A DNA stretch of 64,000 nucleotides from Oscillospiraceae bacterium (GTDB lineage Bacteria > Bacillota > Clostridia > Oscillospirales > Oscillospiraceae), in the NCBI GenBank assembly GCA_902761055.1, contig CACWIS010000004.1, positions 121,161-185,160 on the forward strand, given 5' to 3'. The notes beneath the pieces were generated by a model. That model was not told the origin of the DNA and ran no database searches. It was given only the letters and a program-made list of their open reading frames with translations. This document shows positions 35,712 through 44,226 of this stretch, piece by piece. The translations under genes and the position numbers were made by a program. Position 1 is the stretch's first letter. The number at the start of each line of letters is the position of its first letter.

Positions 35712-37568
35712 ATGAAAGATACGGGAAGAACCGGCTCGGTCAAGGCCTTCACCGGCAAGCACGAGACCGCGTCCATGACGGCGCGGCAGCCGTCGGTGAC
35801 CGCGCGGCAGAGAGCCGTTGAACTGAAAAAGAAGAGGACGCAGAAGCGAACGCTGTACATCGTCTTCACGGCGCTTGCCGCTGCGACGATCATCGTCATC
35901 GCCTTCATCCTCAAGGGCGCGGCCGAGCAGCGGAGCTACAACAATTACTACAGCATCGCGCTGCAGAGCTATTACAGCGGCGATTATGACAGCGCGCTGG
36001 CAAATCTCCGCCGTGCGTCCGCGATCTCCCAGACCGAGGAATGTGCCATGCTCATGGTCGACTGCTACGAGAAGCAGGGGAACTACGCCAAGGCGCTGGA
36101 ATATCTCGAGGAGATGTACAAGCAGGACAAGAACAACGGCGTCGTCCTGGCGCGCATCGCCGCGGTGAAGGACAAGATCAGCGCCGAAAAGAGCGAATCG
36201 CTCATCACCGTCGCCGGCAAGCAGTACGACAGCGGCACGAGCACGCTCTCGATCCGCAACACGGCGCTGGGAGACGGCATCCTTGGCGACGTGGTCAAGC
36301 TCTATTCACTCTCGTCGCTGACGCTCTCGGGCAACAATCTCTCGAACATCTCGCCGCTGTCCACGCTCGGCGGGCTGACCTTCCTGGATCTCTCCGACAA
36401 CTCGATCTCAGACCTCATGCCGCTCACCGTGCTGCACGAGCTGAAAACGCTTTACCTTGACAACAACCCGATCCGCGATTTCAGCCCGATCTATTCGATG
36501 CAGCAGCTCGAGATGCTCTCGATCCGCGGCATCGGCATCACCTCCGAGCAGCTCAAGGAGCTCTCCGCGGCCCTGCCGAACTGCGCCATCCACAGCGAGA
36601 CCGCCGTCGAGACCGTCAGCGAGGTCACGATCGGCCGAGCCTCTTTCCGCACGGACGCCGAGGAGCTGGATCTGAGCAACATGGGCATCTCCGATCTCTC
36701 CGCGCTCTCCGCCTGCAAGACGCTCAAACGCTTGAACATCACCGGCAACAGCGTCTCCGACCTCACGCCGCTGATGGATCTGCCCGAGCTGGAGTGGGTC
36801 TGCCTCAACGACAATCTCATCACCGACCTGCGTCCGCTCATGGGACTGAGCGCGCTGCGCTACATCAGCGCCGAAGGCAACGGCATCGCCAACACCGCGC
36901 CGCTCGCCCCGCTGATCAATCTCAACGAGCTGTATCTCGCCTTCAACCCGGTCAGCGATTTCTCCGGGATCAAGAAGCTCCCCAGTCTGCGAAAGCTCGG
37001 TCTGGAGTCCACCGGCCTGACGGATGAAAAGCTGCAGGAGCTCTCGGGTCTCAGCGGCCTCGACCTGCTGCGCATCCACGACAATCCGGATCTCTCGGGC
37101 GAGGCGGTCGATGCGCTCAAGGCGCAGCTCCGCGGCTGCACGATCCAGCACTCGGATCTGCTCTACTCCATCGAGATCGCGGGAGACAGCTACAAGGAGA
37201 ACGTCAAGGAGCTCTCGCTCTTCGGCCGAGGCATCACCGATATCCAGCCGCTGATCAAGTTCAAAAAGCTCGAGGTGCTCGATCTCGGCAGCAACGAGAT
37301 CGAAAACATCTACGCTTTTGAGTTCTTCCGCTGTCCGCTGCGCGAGCTGCGCATCGCCAATAACCGCATTACGGATTCCTCGTCGCTGGTCTATCTCAGC
37401 TCCCTCGAGACCCTGGATATCTCCGGCAACAACATCAGCTCGATCACCGCGATCAAGCAGCTGCCGAACCTGCGCCGACTGAACGTCAGCGGCAACCCCC
37501 TCTCACAGGAGCAGGTGGACGAGCTGCGCGACGCGCTGCCGGACTGCGAGATCATCTTCAATCAGTAA
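35712..37568 (+). CDS. Membrane-anchored TPR and leucine-rich repeat protein
   Basis: A protein of about 618 residues. A basic N-terminus is followed by one membrane helix (about 48-68), then two or three TPR-like helix pairs (about 75-150; NYYSIALQSYYSGDYDSAL and GNYAKALEYLEEMY). The remainder is SDS22/internalin-type LRRs with the pattern LxxLxLxxNxISDLxPL; I count at least ten repeats in two or three blocks. Some blocks end with an ALPNCAI-type cap. LRR proteins of this kind bind proteins or wall polymers; no catalytic domain is present. The start is uncertain: an ATG at 35700 lacks a ribosome site, while the ATG at 35712 has GGGTGA, so the latter is used. It ends at a strong terminator. 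Confidence 0.85.
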   Translation: MKDTGRTGSVKAFTGKHETASMTARQPSVTARQRAVELKKKRTQKRTLYIVFTALAAATIIVIAFILKGAAEQRSYNNYYSIALQSYYSGDYDSALANLRRASAISQTEECAMLMVDCYEKQGNYAKALEYLEEMYKQDKNNGVVLARIAAVKDKISAEKSESLITVAGKQYDSGTSTLSIRNTALGDGILGDVVKLYSLSSLTLSGNNLSNISPLSTLGGLTFLDLSDNSISDLMPLTVLHELKTLYLDNNPIRDFSPIYSMQQLEMLSIRGIGITSEQLKELSAALPNCAIHSETAVETVSEVTIGRASFRTDAEELDLSNMGISDLSALSACKTLKRLNITGNSVSDLTPLMDLPELEWVCLNDNLITDLRPLMGLSALRYISAEGNGIANTAPLAPLINLNELYLAFNPVSDFSGIKKLPSLRKLGLESTGLTDEKLQELSGLSGLDLLRIHDNPDLSGEAVDALKAQLRGCTIQHSDLLYSIEIAGDSYKENVKELSLFGRGITDIQPLIKFKKLEVLDLGSNEIENIYAFEFFRCPLRELRIANNRITDSSSLVYLSSLETLDISGNNISSITAIKQLPNLRRLNVSGNPLSQEQVDELRDALPDCEIIFNQ

Positions 37569-37599
37569 ACTCATGCTTTGTCCACTCCATAAAAAGGGA

Positions 37600-37631
37600 A
37601 GCGCTTTCGGAATGATCCGAAAGCGCTTTTC
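37600..37631. terminator. Bidirectional terminator between the LRR gene and dut
   Basis: A 12-bp stem AGCGCTTTCGGA / TCCGAAAGCGCT (37600-37611 and 37616-37627), loop ATGA, T run on the + side and A-rich on the other. Confidence 0.9.
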
Positions 37632-37643
37632 TTGTTCGTTCGC

Positions 37644-38078
37644 TTATTTCGTCCCGGAAGAGCCGAAGCCGCCCTCGCCGCGGAGCGTTTCGTCAAGCGT
37701 CTCGACCTCTGTAAAAAACGCGGGCAGCACAGGGCTGACGACCATCTGTGCGATGCGCATCCCGGCGCTGATCGCAAAATCCTCCTCGCCGTGGTTGATG
37801 AGGATGACCTTGACCTCACCCCGGTAGCCCGCGTCGATCGTGCCGGGGGCGTTGAGCACGGTCACGCCGTATTTGGCGGCCAGGCCGCTGCGCGGCCGGA
37901 CCTGCGCCTCCGTCCCGGCGGGAAGCTCGATGGCGATGGCGGTCGGCACGCAGCCGAAGCCGTGCGCCTTGAGCAGACAGTCCTCCGAAGCATAGAGGTC
38001 AAAGCCTGCGTCGTCCTCGTGGGCCTTCTGCGGGATATGCGCTCCCTCGCGGAGCTTGATGAATTTGATCTGCAGCAT
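37644..38078 (-). CDS. dut: dUTP diphosphatase
   Basis: Trimeric dUTPase, which hydrolyses dUTP to dUMP and PPi to keep uracil out of DNA. The 144-residue length is typical. The five family motifs are present: AGFDLYASED, RPRSGLAAKYG, NAPGTIDAGYRGEVKVIL (catalytic Asp and Tyr), GMRIAQMVVSPV, and the C-terminal GEGGFGSSGT that closes over the active site. AAAAGGAGG lies before the ATG at 38076-38078. It is convergent with the LRR gene and probably transcribed alone. Confidence 0.96.
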   Translation of the reverse strand: MLQIKFIKLREGAHIPQKAHEDDAGFDLYASEDCLLKAHGFGCVPTAIAIELPAGTEAQVRPRSGLAAKYGVTVLNAPGTIDAGYRGEVKVILINHGEEDFAISAGMRIAQMVVSPVLPAFFTEVETLDETLRGEGGFGSSGTK

Positions 38079-38195
38079 CCGTATCCGCCTCCTTTTGTCA
38101 GAATGAGTATAACCGATATCGCAAAAAGGTGCAAGCGCCGCTTTCCCGCGCGGCCGCCTCGCGCCGTCTTTCAGACAGGCGCGCGATTTTGTATG

Positions 38196-38224
38196 GTGAC
38201 ATTTCCGCGGGAAAGTGGTAAAAT
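38196..38224 (+). promoter_or_regulatory. Sigma-A promoter of degV
   Basis: GTGACA (38196-38201), 17 bp and TAAAAT (38219-38224), 34 bp before the ATG. Confidence 0.65.
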
Positions 38225-38257
38225 AATCCTGCAATTTTTTTAAGGGAGTTTAGCGAT

Positions 38258-39139
38258 ATGCAGGATTATATCATTGCCACTTCTTCGACCTCCGATCTGC
38301 CGAGGACCTATCTGGACGCGCATGGGATCCCCTTTGTGCCCTACACCTATACGGTGGGAGATACGCTCTATGAGGACGACTGCCGCGAAGAGACGCGCGA
38401 GCAGGTCTACAGGGGCATGCGCGGAGGCGACAGGCTCAAGACCTCGATGATCAACGAATACATTTACTGCGACTTCTTCCGCTCGCTTCTGGCGACGGGG
38501 AAGGACGTCATTTTCCTCGATATGTCGCAGAAAATGTCCGTCTCCTATGACAAGTCCAGACTGGCAGAGGAGATGCTTCGCGACGAGTTCCCCGGCCGCC
38601 GCCTGTATATCATGGACACGCGCTGCATTTCCGGCGGGCTCGGCCTGCTGGTCAAGAACATGGTCGCGCGCGCCGAGGCCGGCATGAGCTACGACGAGGT
38701 GATCCGCTGGGGAGAGGAGAACAAGCTGAAGATCGCCCATCGCTTTACGGTCGACGATCTGAACTATCTCAAGGCGGGAGGCCGCGTGTCCAATTCCGCG
38801 GCGCTCGTCGGCTCGCTGCTGTCCGTCAAGCCCGTTCTATACGTGCCGGACCGCGGCACGCTGGACGTGGCGAAAAAAGTGCGCGGCCGCAAGGCCGCCC
38901 TGGCCGAGATCCTGCGCGGCGTGCTGGACGATCTCGCGGAGATCGATCCGACCGGGACGGAGATCGATATTCTGCAGGCCGACTGCCGTGCGGACGCCGA
39001 ATACGTCCGCGGCGAGATCAAAAAAGCCTTCCCGATGGTCGGCGAGATCAACATCACCGCGCTCGGCGTCGTCATCGGCGCGCACTGCGGCCCCGGCCTT
39101 CTTACGGTCTTCTATCTCTGCGGCGGCCGCCGCCCCTGA
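38258..39139 (+). CDS. DegV family fatty acid-binding protein
   Basis: A 293-residue DegV/FakB-like protein. The TSSTSDLPRTYL N-terminus, the fatty acid-binding loop KTSMINEYIYCDFF, LDMSQKMSVSYDKSRLA, VDDLNYLKAGGRVSNSAALVGSLLSVKP (in outline) and a C-terminal GAHCGPG motif are all typical. FakB-type members present fatty acids to a FakA kinase for phosphorylation; no fakA is adjacent, so the exact role is open. It is a single-gene unit between its own promoter and a bidirectional terminator. Confidence 0.93.
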   Translation: MQDYIIATSSTSDLPRTYLDAHGIPFVPYTYTVGDTLYEDDCREETREQVYRGMRGGDRLKTSMINEYIYCDFFRSLLATGKDVIFLDMSQKMSVSYDKSRLAEEMLRDEFPGRRLYIMDTRCISGGLGLLVKNMVARAEAGMSYDEVIRWGEENKLKIAHRFTVDDLNYLKAGGRVSNSAALVGSLLSVKPVLYVPDRGTLDVAKKVRGRKAALAEILRGVLDDLAEIDPTGTEIDILQADCRADAEYVRGEIKKAFPMVGEINITALGVVIGAHCGPGLLTVFYLCGGRRP

Positions 39140-39154
39140 AGCGCAGTATAAAAG

Positions 39155-39183
39155 ACAGCCCTGTCTCCGGACAGGGCTGTTTT
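39155..39183. terminator. Bidirectional terminator after degV
   Basis: An 11-bp stem ACAGCCCTGTC / GACAGGGCTGT (39155-39165 and 39170-39180), loop TCCG, then T on the + side and A on the other. It is 4 bp from the stop of the converging minus-strand gene. Confidence 0.87.
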
Positions 39184-39187
39184 CTGT

Positions 39188-41071
39188 TTAACCGATCTTG
39201 TAGATCGTCACGTCTCCGCTGCGGAAGACGGCGGGATAATGCTCGTCGAAGTATTCCGCGCCGAGACGGCTGACAGCGCGCTCGTACGGCCCGATGTAGA
39301 CGTAGTCGATGCCGATCTTCCCGCGCAGGCTCTCAAAGTCCTCGCCGCCCCGGAGCATGCGCTCCTCTTTCTCCGCGCGGTCGGCGTAGTCGAGCCCGTG
39401 ATAGAAGAGATAGGACGGACAGCCGCAGTAGACTTTCCGGCCGGTCAGCGCCGCGACCGGATTGTTGTGGTTTCCCGCTGTCAGAAACAGCGCGTTCGGG
39501 TCCGTGTTCTCCCGGACGAACTCCGCCGCGGCGGCGGCATGGGGGGAGAACAGCTCATAGGACCAGCGCGCCGTGCCGGAGACGATCTCGCGCGCCATCG
39601 TGAAGAGCGCCGCATTCGTGCATACGCCGATGAGCAGCGCCAGCGCGGCGGCGCGGAGCGCGCGCGCTTTGATCCGCTCCGCCCAGCGCAGCAGCGTGTC
39701 CGCCGTGAGGATGCAGAACAGCGCATAGGACACGTACAGGAGCTTGTTGTTGTCGTAGACGTTGGGCTGGAACACGACAAGCTCGCACAGCGCAAAGATC
39801 AGCAGCGCCGGGAAGAACACGCCGCGCCGCTCCCGATCCGCAAGGAGCAGGGACAGCGGGGCGAGGAAGAAGAGCGGTCCGACGTTTTTCAGCCAGAACC
39901 AAAGCCAGTTTTCCTCCCCGCCGTTGACCCAGTCAAAATGAACGCGCAGGAATTGCTCGTTCCCGCCGACGGAGCGGAAGGTCCACAGCAGCAGCTGCGG
40001 CGCGGCGATCAGCACGGCACAGAGGCCGAAGCGCAGCCAGCCGCGCAGCCAGTCCCGGCACAGTCCGTCGCGCGCGAGCGAGTACACCAGCCAGCAGGCA
40101 GCGACGAGGCCAAGCGCGAAATAGGAGTGCGTGTGGATCATCGGCAGCAGCCCGCCGAGCACGCCCGCCGGGAGCCAGAAGCGCTCCTCTCTTTCAAAAA
40201 CGGCGCGGTAGAGCAGATACAGCACGGCGAAGAGGATCGACCAGCCGAAGAGCGTTGCGCGCTGCGGGATCAGCATATCGACGATCACGTTGACCCAGCG
40301 CAGATTGACGGTCGTGTAATTGGTCGGCGTCTTGTAAAAGCCGGTCAGAAGCGTGCGGAGGCCGTTTTTGTTCAGGAAATACAGCATGCCCAGACCGCCG
40401 TTGAAAAACAGCAGCACCATGGCCAGAAGCGCTGCGCCGCGCCGCGGACAGATGCGCCGTGCGAGCAGATAAAAACCGCCGAATACCTGCGCGAGCGCGA
40501 AAAAGCAGGGGAGCATGTAGGCCCAGCGCAGCGGCGTACCGAGCAGGCAGAGCGACGAGGAAACGCTGTCGCACAAAAAGGGATAGCACAGCCGTACGCC
40601 GGGAAGGATGCTGTACTCCGGCGGAAAGACGCCCTGCACGGCGATCGAGGAGATGAAGCCGAGGTGCATCGCCATATCGCCGAAGGTGCACTGCCCGGTG
40701 TAAAGCGCGCCGTCCCGCTGCGCGAGCGTGTGCGAGAGAAGGAGATAAACACAGAGCGCCATGAGCGGCAGGAACAGAAACAGAAAAGGCCGGAGCTCCT
40801 TCGTCTCCTGTCGGGAGCCGAAGGGCTCCGCGGCGGGGAGCAGACGGAAGCCGAGCGCGATCAGCAGCGCGCCGGCCGCGGCGGCGCAGAGATGCGCCCC
40901 GACCGTGAAGCCGAGGAGAAAGGCGAAGGGGATCGGCAGCCAGATCGAGAGCACGCTGCCGCACACGCTGCCGAGCCAAAGCCGCTCCGCCGCGCCGCCG
41001 ACCCGGCCGCGCCGACAAAGCAGCGCGACCGCTGCGCCCTGAAAGGCGAGAAACCATACGATCCCGAGCAT
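39188..41071 (-). CDS. Large polytopic membrane protein, GT-C glycosyltransferase-like
   Basis: A 627-residue integral membrane protein with at least ten hydrophobic helices and a C-terminal extracytoplasmic region of about 110 residues. The first external loop after helix 3-4 contains acidic residues and TFGDMAMHLGFISS. Later landmarks are NLRWVNVIVDMLIPQRATLFGW, PMIHTHSYFALGL and NVYDNNKLLYVSY. This pattern resembles GT-C-fold lipid-linked glycosyltransferases, but I cannot assign a family. The start is set at 41069-41071, where AAAGGAG lies upstream; the upstream open frame lacks family character. It has its own promoter and is divergent from the DUF554 gene. Confidence 0.7.
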   Translation of the reverse strand: MLGIVWFLAFQGAAVALLCRRGRVGGAAERLWLGSVCGSVLSIWLPIPFAFLLGFTVGAHLCAAAAGALLIALGFRLLPAAEPFGSRQETKELRPFLFLFLPLMALCVYLLLSHTLAQRDGALYTGQCTFGDMAMHLGFISSIAVQGVFPPEYSILPGVRLCYPFLCDSVSSSLCLLGTPLRWAYMLPCFFALAQVFGGFYLLARRICPRRGAALLAMVLLFFNGGLGMLYFLNKNGLRTLLTGFYKTPTNYTTVNLRWVNVIVDMLIPQRATLFGWSILFAVLYLLYRAVFEREERFWLPAGVLGGLLPMIHTHSYFALGLVAACWLVYSLARDGLCRDWLRGWLRFGLCAVLIAAPQLLLWTFRSVGGNEQFLRVHFDWVNGGEENWLWFWLKNVGPLFFLAPLSLLLADRERRGVFFPALLIFALCELVVFQPNVYDNNKLLYVSYALFCILTADTLLRWAERIKARALRAAALALLIGVCTNAALFTMAREIVSGTARWSYELFSPHAAAAAEFVRENTDPNALFLTAGNHNNPVAALTGRKVYCGCPSYLFYHGLDYADRAEKEERMLRGGEDFESLRGKIGIDYVYIGPYERAVSRLGAEYFDEHYPAVFRSGDVTIYKIG

Positions 41072-41104
41072 CACAGAATCTCCTTTTACGATAACGCTGA
41101 TCGG

Positions 41105-41132
41105 ATTATAACAGAAAAGCGCAAAAAAGCAA
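41105..41132 (-). promoter_or_regulatory. Promoter of the GT-C-like gene
   Basis: On the minus strand, TTGCTT (41127-41132), 16 bp and TATAAT (41105-41110). Confidence 0.6.
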
Positions 41133-41145
41133 AGCGTCCGCGCCC

Positions 41146-41174
41146 TTGCATTCGCCCACGCCGCGTGATATGAT
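41146..41174 (+). promoter_or_regulatory. Promoter of the DUF554 gene
   Basis: TTGCAT (41146-41151), 17 bp and TATGAT (41169-41174), 27 bp before the ATG. Confidence 0.6.
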
Positions 41175-41201
41175 AACAAAAAACCGCAGGGATGTGGGAA
41201 A

Positions 41202-41906
41202 ATGCTCGCAGTATTCATCAACGTTGCCGCCGTCCTGCTCGGCGCTTCGCTCGGCCTGCTCTTCGGCAGCCGGATCAAGGAGCGCTTCACGCAGGGGATC
41301 ATGATGGCCATCGCCCTGTGCACGATGGTGATCGGCATACAAAGCGCGATCGGGACAAGCAATATCCTGATCGTGATGGTCTGTCTTGTCCTCGGGACGA
41401 TCGTCGGCACCGCGCTCCGGCTCGACGAGCGAATGAACGGCGCAGCCGACCGGATCACCGCGCGGCTCAAGGGGACCAAACTGGGCCAGGGCCCCTTTGC
41501 CGAGGCTTTCATGTCCACAACGATGCTTTTCTGCATCGGAACGATGACCGTCATCGGCTCGATCGAGGCGGGACTGAACCAGAACTACGATATCCTCATC
41601 GCCAAGAGCATCATGGACTTCATGAGCGCGCTTGTTTTCGCCGCCGCGCTCGGCCCGGGGGTGCTGCTCTCGGCCGTCTCGGTACTTCTCATCCAGGGCG
41701 GGATCGCGCTGCTTGCGGCGCAGGCCGCGCCGGTGCTGACCGCGGAGGTCGTCACGGAGATGTCGGCCGTCGGCGGGACGCTTTTCATCGGCATGGCGAT
41801 CAACCTGATGGGCATATCGGAAAAGCATATCAGGATCGGAGATATGCTGCCGGGCATTTTTCTGCCGATCCTGTACTTCCCGCTGCGCGCGCTGCTGGGC
41901 TTCTGA
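41202..41906 (+). CDS. DUF554 membrane protein (YdfK/YqgA-like)
   Basis: A 234-residue membrane protein with six or seven hydrophobic helices. Diagnostic segments are NVAAVLLGASLGLLFGSRI, the central GQGPFAEAFMSTTMLFCIG and GSIEAGLNQNYDILIAKSIMD (outline), and the C-terminal GDMLPGIFLPILY. DUF554 is widespread with no established transport substrate. GGGATGTGGG precedes the ATG. It is followed 79 bp later by the small zinc-ribbon protein. Confidence 0.9.
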   Translation: MLAVFINVAAVLLGASLGLLFGSRIKERFTQGIMMAIALCTMVIGIQSAIGTSNILIVMVCLVLGTIVGTALRLDERMNGAADRITARLKGTKLGQGPFAEAFMSTTMLFCIGTMTVIGSIEAGLNQNYDILIAKSIMDFMSALVFAAALGPGVLLSAVSVLLIQGGIALLAAQAAPVLTAEVVTEMSAVGGTLFIGMAINLMGISEKHIRIGDMLPGIFLPILYFPLRALLGF

Positions 41907-41985
41907 GTCCCGCGGCGCTCCCGGCCGGCGGAACGGATCCCGCGTTTGAAAAAGTCATAATAAAACATTTTTAAGGAGGAGCTTT

Positions 41986-42378
41986 ATGAATTGTCCCGTC
42001 TGCGGTGCGCCTGTCAAGGAAGGCACGGCGTTCTGCGAATCCTGCGGAGCCAATCTCGGCATTTCCAAGAGAGCTGCGGCTCCCGCCGCGATCGTTATCC
42101 CGAAGGAGTACAAGCCGCTCGGCCCCTGGGCCTATATCGGCTGGAGCCTGGTGTATTCGATCCCGATCGTCGGCTTTATCTTCCTGATCGTCAACAGCTT
42201 CCGCAAAGACAACCTCAACCGCCGGAACTATACGCGCTCCTACTGGTGCGCGCTGCTGATCGTGCTGATCCTCCTGGCGCTCACCTTCGGCATTGCGGCG
42301 GCGACCGGCAGCATGGACGAGCTGATGCAGATCTTCGAGAACAGCTTTGAGCAGGCGCAATCCGGTCTGCCTTACTGA
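41986..42378 (+). CDS. Zinc-ribbon membrane protein, unknown
   Basis: A 130-residue protein with an N-terminal zinc ribbon (CPVCG at residues 3-7 and CESCG at 17-21), a short Ala/Pro linker and two membrane helices (about 45-65 and 85-105). AAGGAGGAGC lies before the ATG. Small zinc-ribbon/TM proteins of this sort are common in Clostridia and uncharacterised. It ends at a strong terminator shared with glnS. Confidence 0.78.
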   Translation: MNCPVCGAPVKEGTAFCESCGANLGISKRAAAPAAIVIPKEYKPLGPWAYIGWSLVYSIPIVGFIFLIVNSFRKDNLNRRNYTRSYWCALLIVLILLALTFGIAAATGSMDELMQIFENSFEQAQSGLPY

Positions 42379-42384
42379 TCGTAA

Positions 42385-42430
42385 AAAAACAGGCGGAGAA
42401 AGGGTTTTCCTTTCTCCGTCTGTTCTTTTT
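42385..42430. terminator. Bidirectional terminator between the zinc-ribbon gene and glnS
   Basis: A stem of about 15 bp with one or two mismatches (42390-42404 with 42410-42424, core GGCGGAGAAAGG), A7 on the left and a T run on the right. Confidence 0.85.
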
Positions 42431-42441
42431 TGATCAGAAGT

Positions 42442-44124
42442 TCATTTTCTGAAGCTGTCCTTGAGCGCGACGGCGCGGTTGAAAACCAGATGATCGGGTC
42501 TCGCGTCCCTGTTGTCGAGGCAGAAATAGCCCTGCCGCATGAATTGGAAGCTCTCGGAGTTCTTCCCGCGCACGGGCATCGGCAGCTCGGCGAGGCATTC
42601 TTCGACCTTGCAGCCGGTCAGAACGCGCAGGCTGTCGGGATTGAGATTGTCGAGGAAATTCTTGTCCGGTCCGTCGGGCTCCGGATCCGAGAAGAGATAG
42701 TCATAGATCCGGACCTCCGCCTCGGCGCAGTTGCCGGCGTCGACCCAGTGGATCGTCGCGCCCTTGACCTTGCGTCCGTCGGCGGGATCGCCGCCGCGGC
42801 TCTCCGGGTCGTATTCGCAGAAGATCTCGGTGACCTTGCCGGTTTCGTCCTTGCGGCAGCCCGTGCAGGTGACGAGATACGCGCCCTTGAGACGGACCTC
42901 GAAGCCCGGGTACATGCGCTTGTATTTCGGCGCGGGGACCTCCATGAAGTCCTCCCGCTCGATATACAGCTCGCGCGAAAAGCTGATCTCGCGCGTGCCG
43001 TCCTCGGGGCGGAGGGGATTGTTCTCGACCGTAAGGTATTCGCGCTGCCCCTCGGGATAGTTGGTGACGGTCAGCTTCACGGGGTCGAGCACGGCCATCA
43101 CGCGGCGCGCGTTCTCGTTGAGATCGTCGCGCAGGCAGCTCTCCAGCAGCGCCCAGTCCACGGTGGAGTCCACCTTCGACACGCCGATCTTTTCACAGAA
43201 GGTCCGGATCGAGCGCGAGGTATAGCCGCGGCGGCGCAGACCGCAGAGCGTCGGCATGCGGGGATCGTCCCAGCCCGCGACGCGTCCCTCCTCGACGAGC
43301 TGGCGCAGCTTGCGCTTGGACATCACGGTATAATTGATACCCAGACGGGCAAACTCGATCTGACGCGGTTTGATGCCGGGGATGGAGACGTTGGACACGA
43401 CCCAGTCGTACAGCGGACGGTGCGCCTCGTACTCCAGCGAGCAGAGCGAGTGCGTGATGCCCTCGAGCGCATCCTGGATCGGATGGGCGAAGTCGTACAT
43501 CGGGAAGATGCACCATTTCGTGCCCTGGCGGTGGTGCTCGATGTAGCGGATGCGGTAGAGCACCGGGTCGCGCATATTGAAGTTGCCGCTGGCAAGGTCG
43601 ATCTTCGCGCGCAGCGTGTAGCGGCCCTCTTCAAATTCACCGTTCTTCATCCGCTCGAACAGATCGAGGCTCTCCTCAACGGGCCTGTCGCGCCAGGGGC
43701 TGACGGCGGGATGCGTCGTGTCGCCGCGGTATTCGCGGAACTGCTCCGGCGTGAGCTCGCAGACGTAGGCCAGACCCTTGCGGATCAGCTCGAGCGCGTA
43801 CTCATAGGTCTGCTCGAAGTAATCCGAGCCGTAGAAGAAGCGGTCGCCCCAGTCGAAGCCGAGCCAGTGGATGTCCTCCTGGATCGCGTCGACGTATTCG
43901 GTGTCCTCCTTGGCCGGGTTGGTATCGTCCATCCGGAGGTTGCAGATGCCGCCGAAGCGCTCCGCCGTCGAAAAGTCGATCGTCAGAGCCTTGCAGTGGC
44001 CGATGTGCAGATAGCCGTTCGGCTCGGGCGGGAAACGGGTATGTACCTGCATGCCGTAGCAGCGATGGCCCTCCTGCAGATCCTCTTTGACAAATTCCTC
44101 GATAAAATTTCTGGTCTCGTCCAT
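42442..44124 (-). CDS. glnS: Glutaminyl-tRNA synthetase
   Basis: Class I synthetase that charges tRNA-Gln directly. The 560-residue protein has the signature PPEPNGYLHIGHCKA (HIGH) near residue 29, the TNPAKEDTEYV block and the KMSKS equivalent VMSKRKL near 260. The C-terminal anticodon-binding beta-barrels end in QFMRQGYFCLDNRDA and NRAVALKDSF. Many Bacillota lack glnS and use GatCAB transamidation, so this gene is lineage-specific. The start at 44122-44124 agrees with the family (MDETRNFIEE). Confidence 0.96.
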   Translation of the reverse strand: MDETRNFIEEFVKEDLQEGHRCYGMQVHTRFPPEPNGYLHIGHCKALTIDFSTAERFGGICNLRMDDTNPAKEDTEYVDAIQEDIHWLGFDWGDRFFYGSDYFEQTYEYALELIRKGLAYVCELTPEQFREYRGDTTHPAVSPWRDRPVEESLDLFERMKNGEFEEGRYTLRAKIDLASGNFNMRDPVLYRIRYIEHHRQGTKWCIFPMYDFAHPIQDALEGITHSLCSLEYEAHRPLYDWVVSNVSIPGIKPRQIEFARLGINYTVMSKRKLRQLVEEGRVAGWDDPRMPTLCGLRRRGYTSRSIRTFCEKIGVSKVDSTVDWALLESCLRDDLNENARRVMAVLDPVKLTVTNYPEGQREYLTVENNPLRPEDGTREISFSRELYIEREDFMEVPAPKYKRMYPGFEVRLKGAYLVTCTGCRKDETGKVTEIFCEYDPESRGGDPADGRKVKGATIHWVDAGNCAEAEVRIYDYLFSDPEPDGPDKNFLDNLNPDSLRVLTGCKVEECLAELPMPVRGKNSESFQFMRQGYFCLDNRDARPDHLVFNRAVALKDSFRK

Positions 44125-44157
44125 TCGGAATGATCTCCTAATTGTAAATTCTTCGCT

Positions 44158-44186
44158 ATTATAACCGATTGCGGTAGTAATTACAA
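44158..44186 (-). promoter_or_regulatory. Sigma-A promoter of glnS
   Basis: On the minus strand, TTGTAA (44181-44186), 17 bp and TATAAT (44158-44163), 34 bp before the start. Confidence 0.7.
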
Positions 44187-44226
44187 TAAAAATGTGATAG
44201 ACTTGCCTTTGTAAGGATGTGATGGC

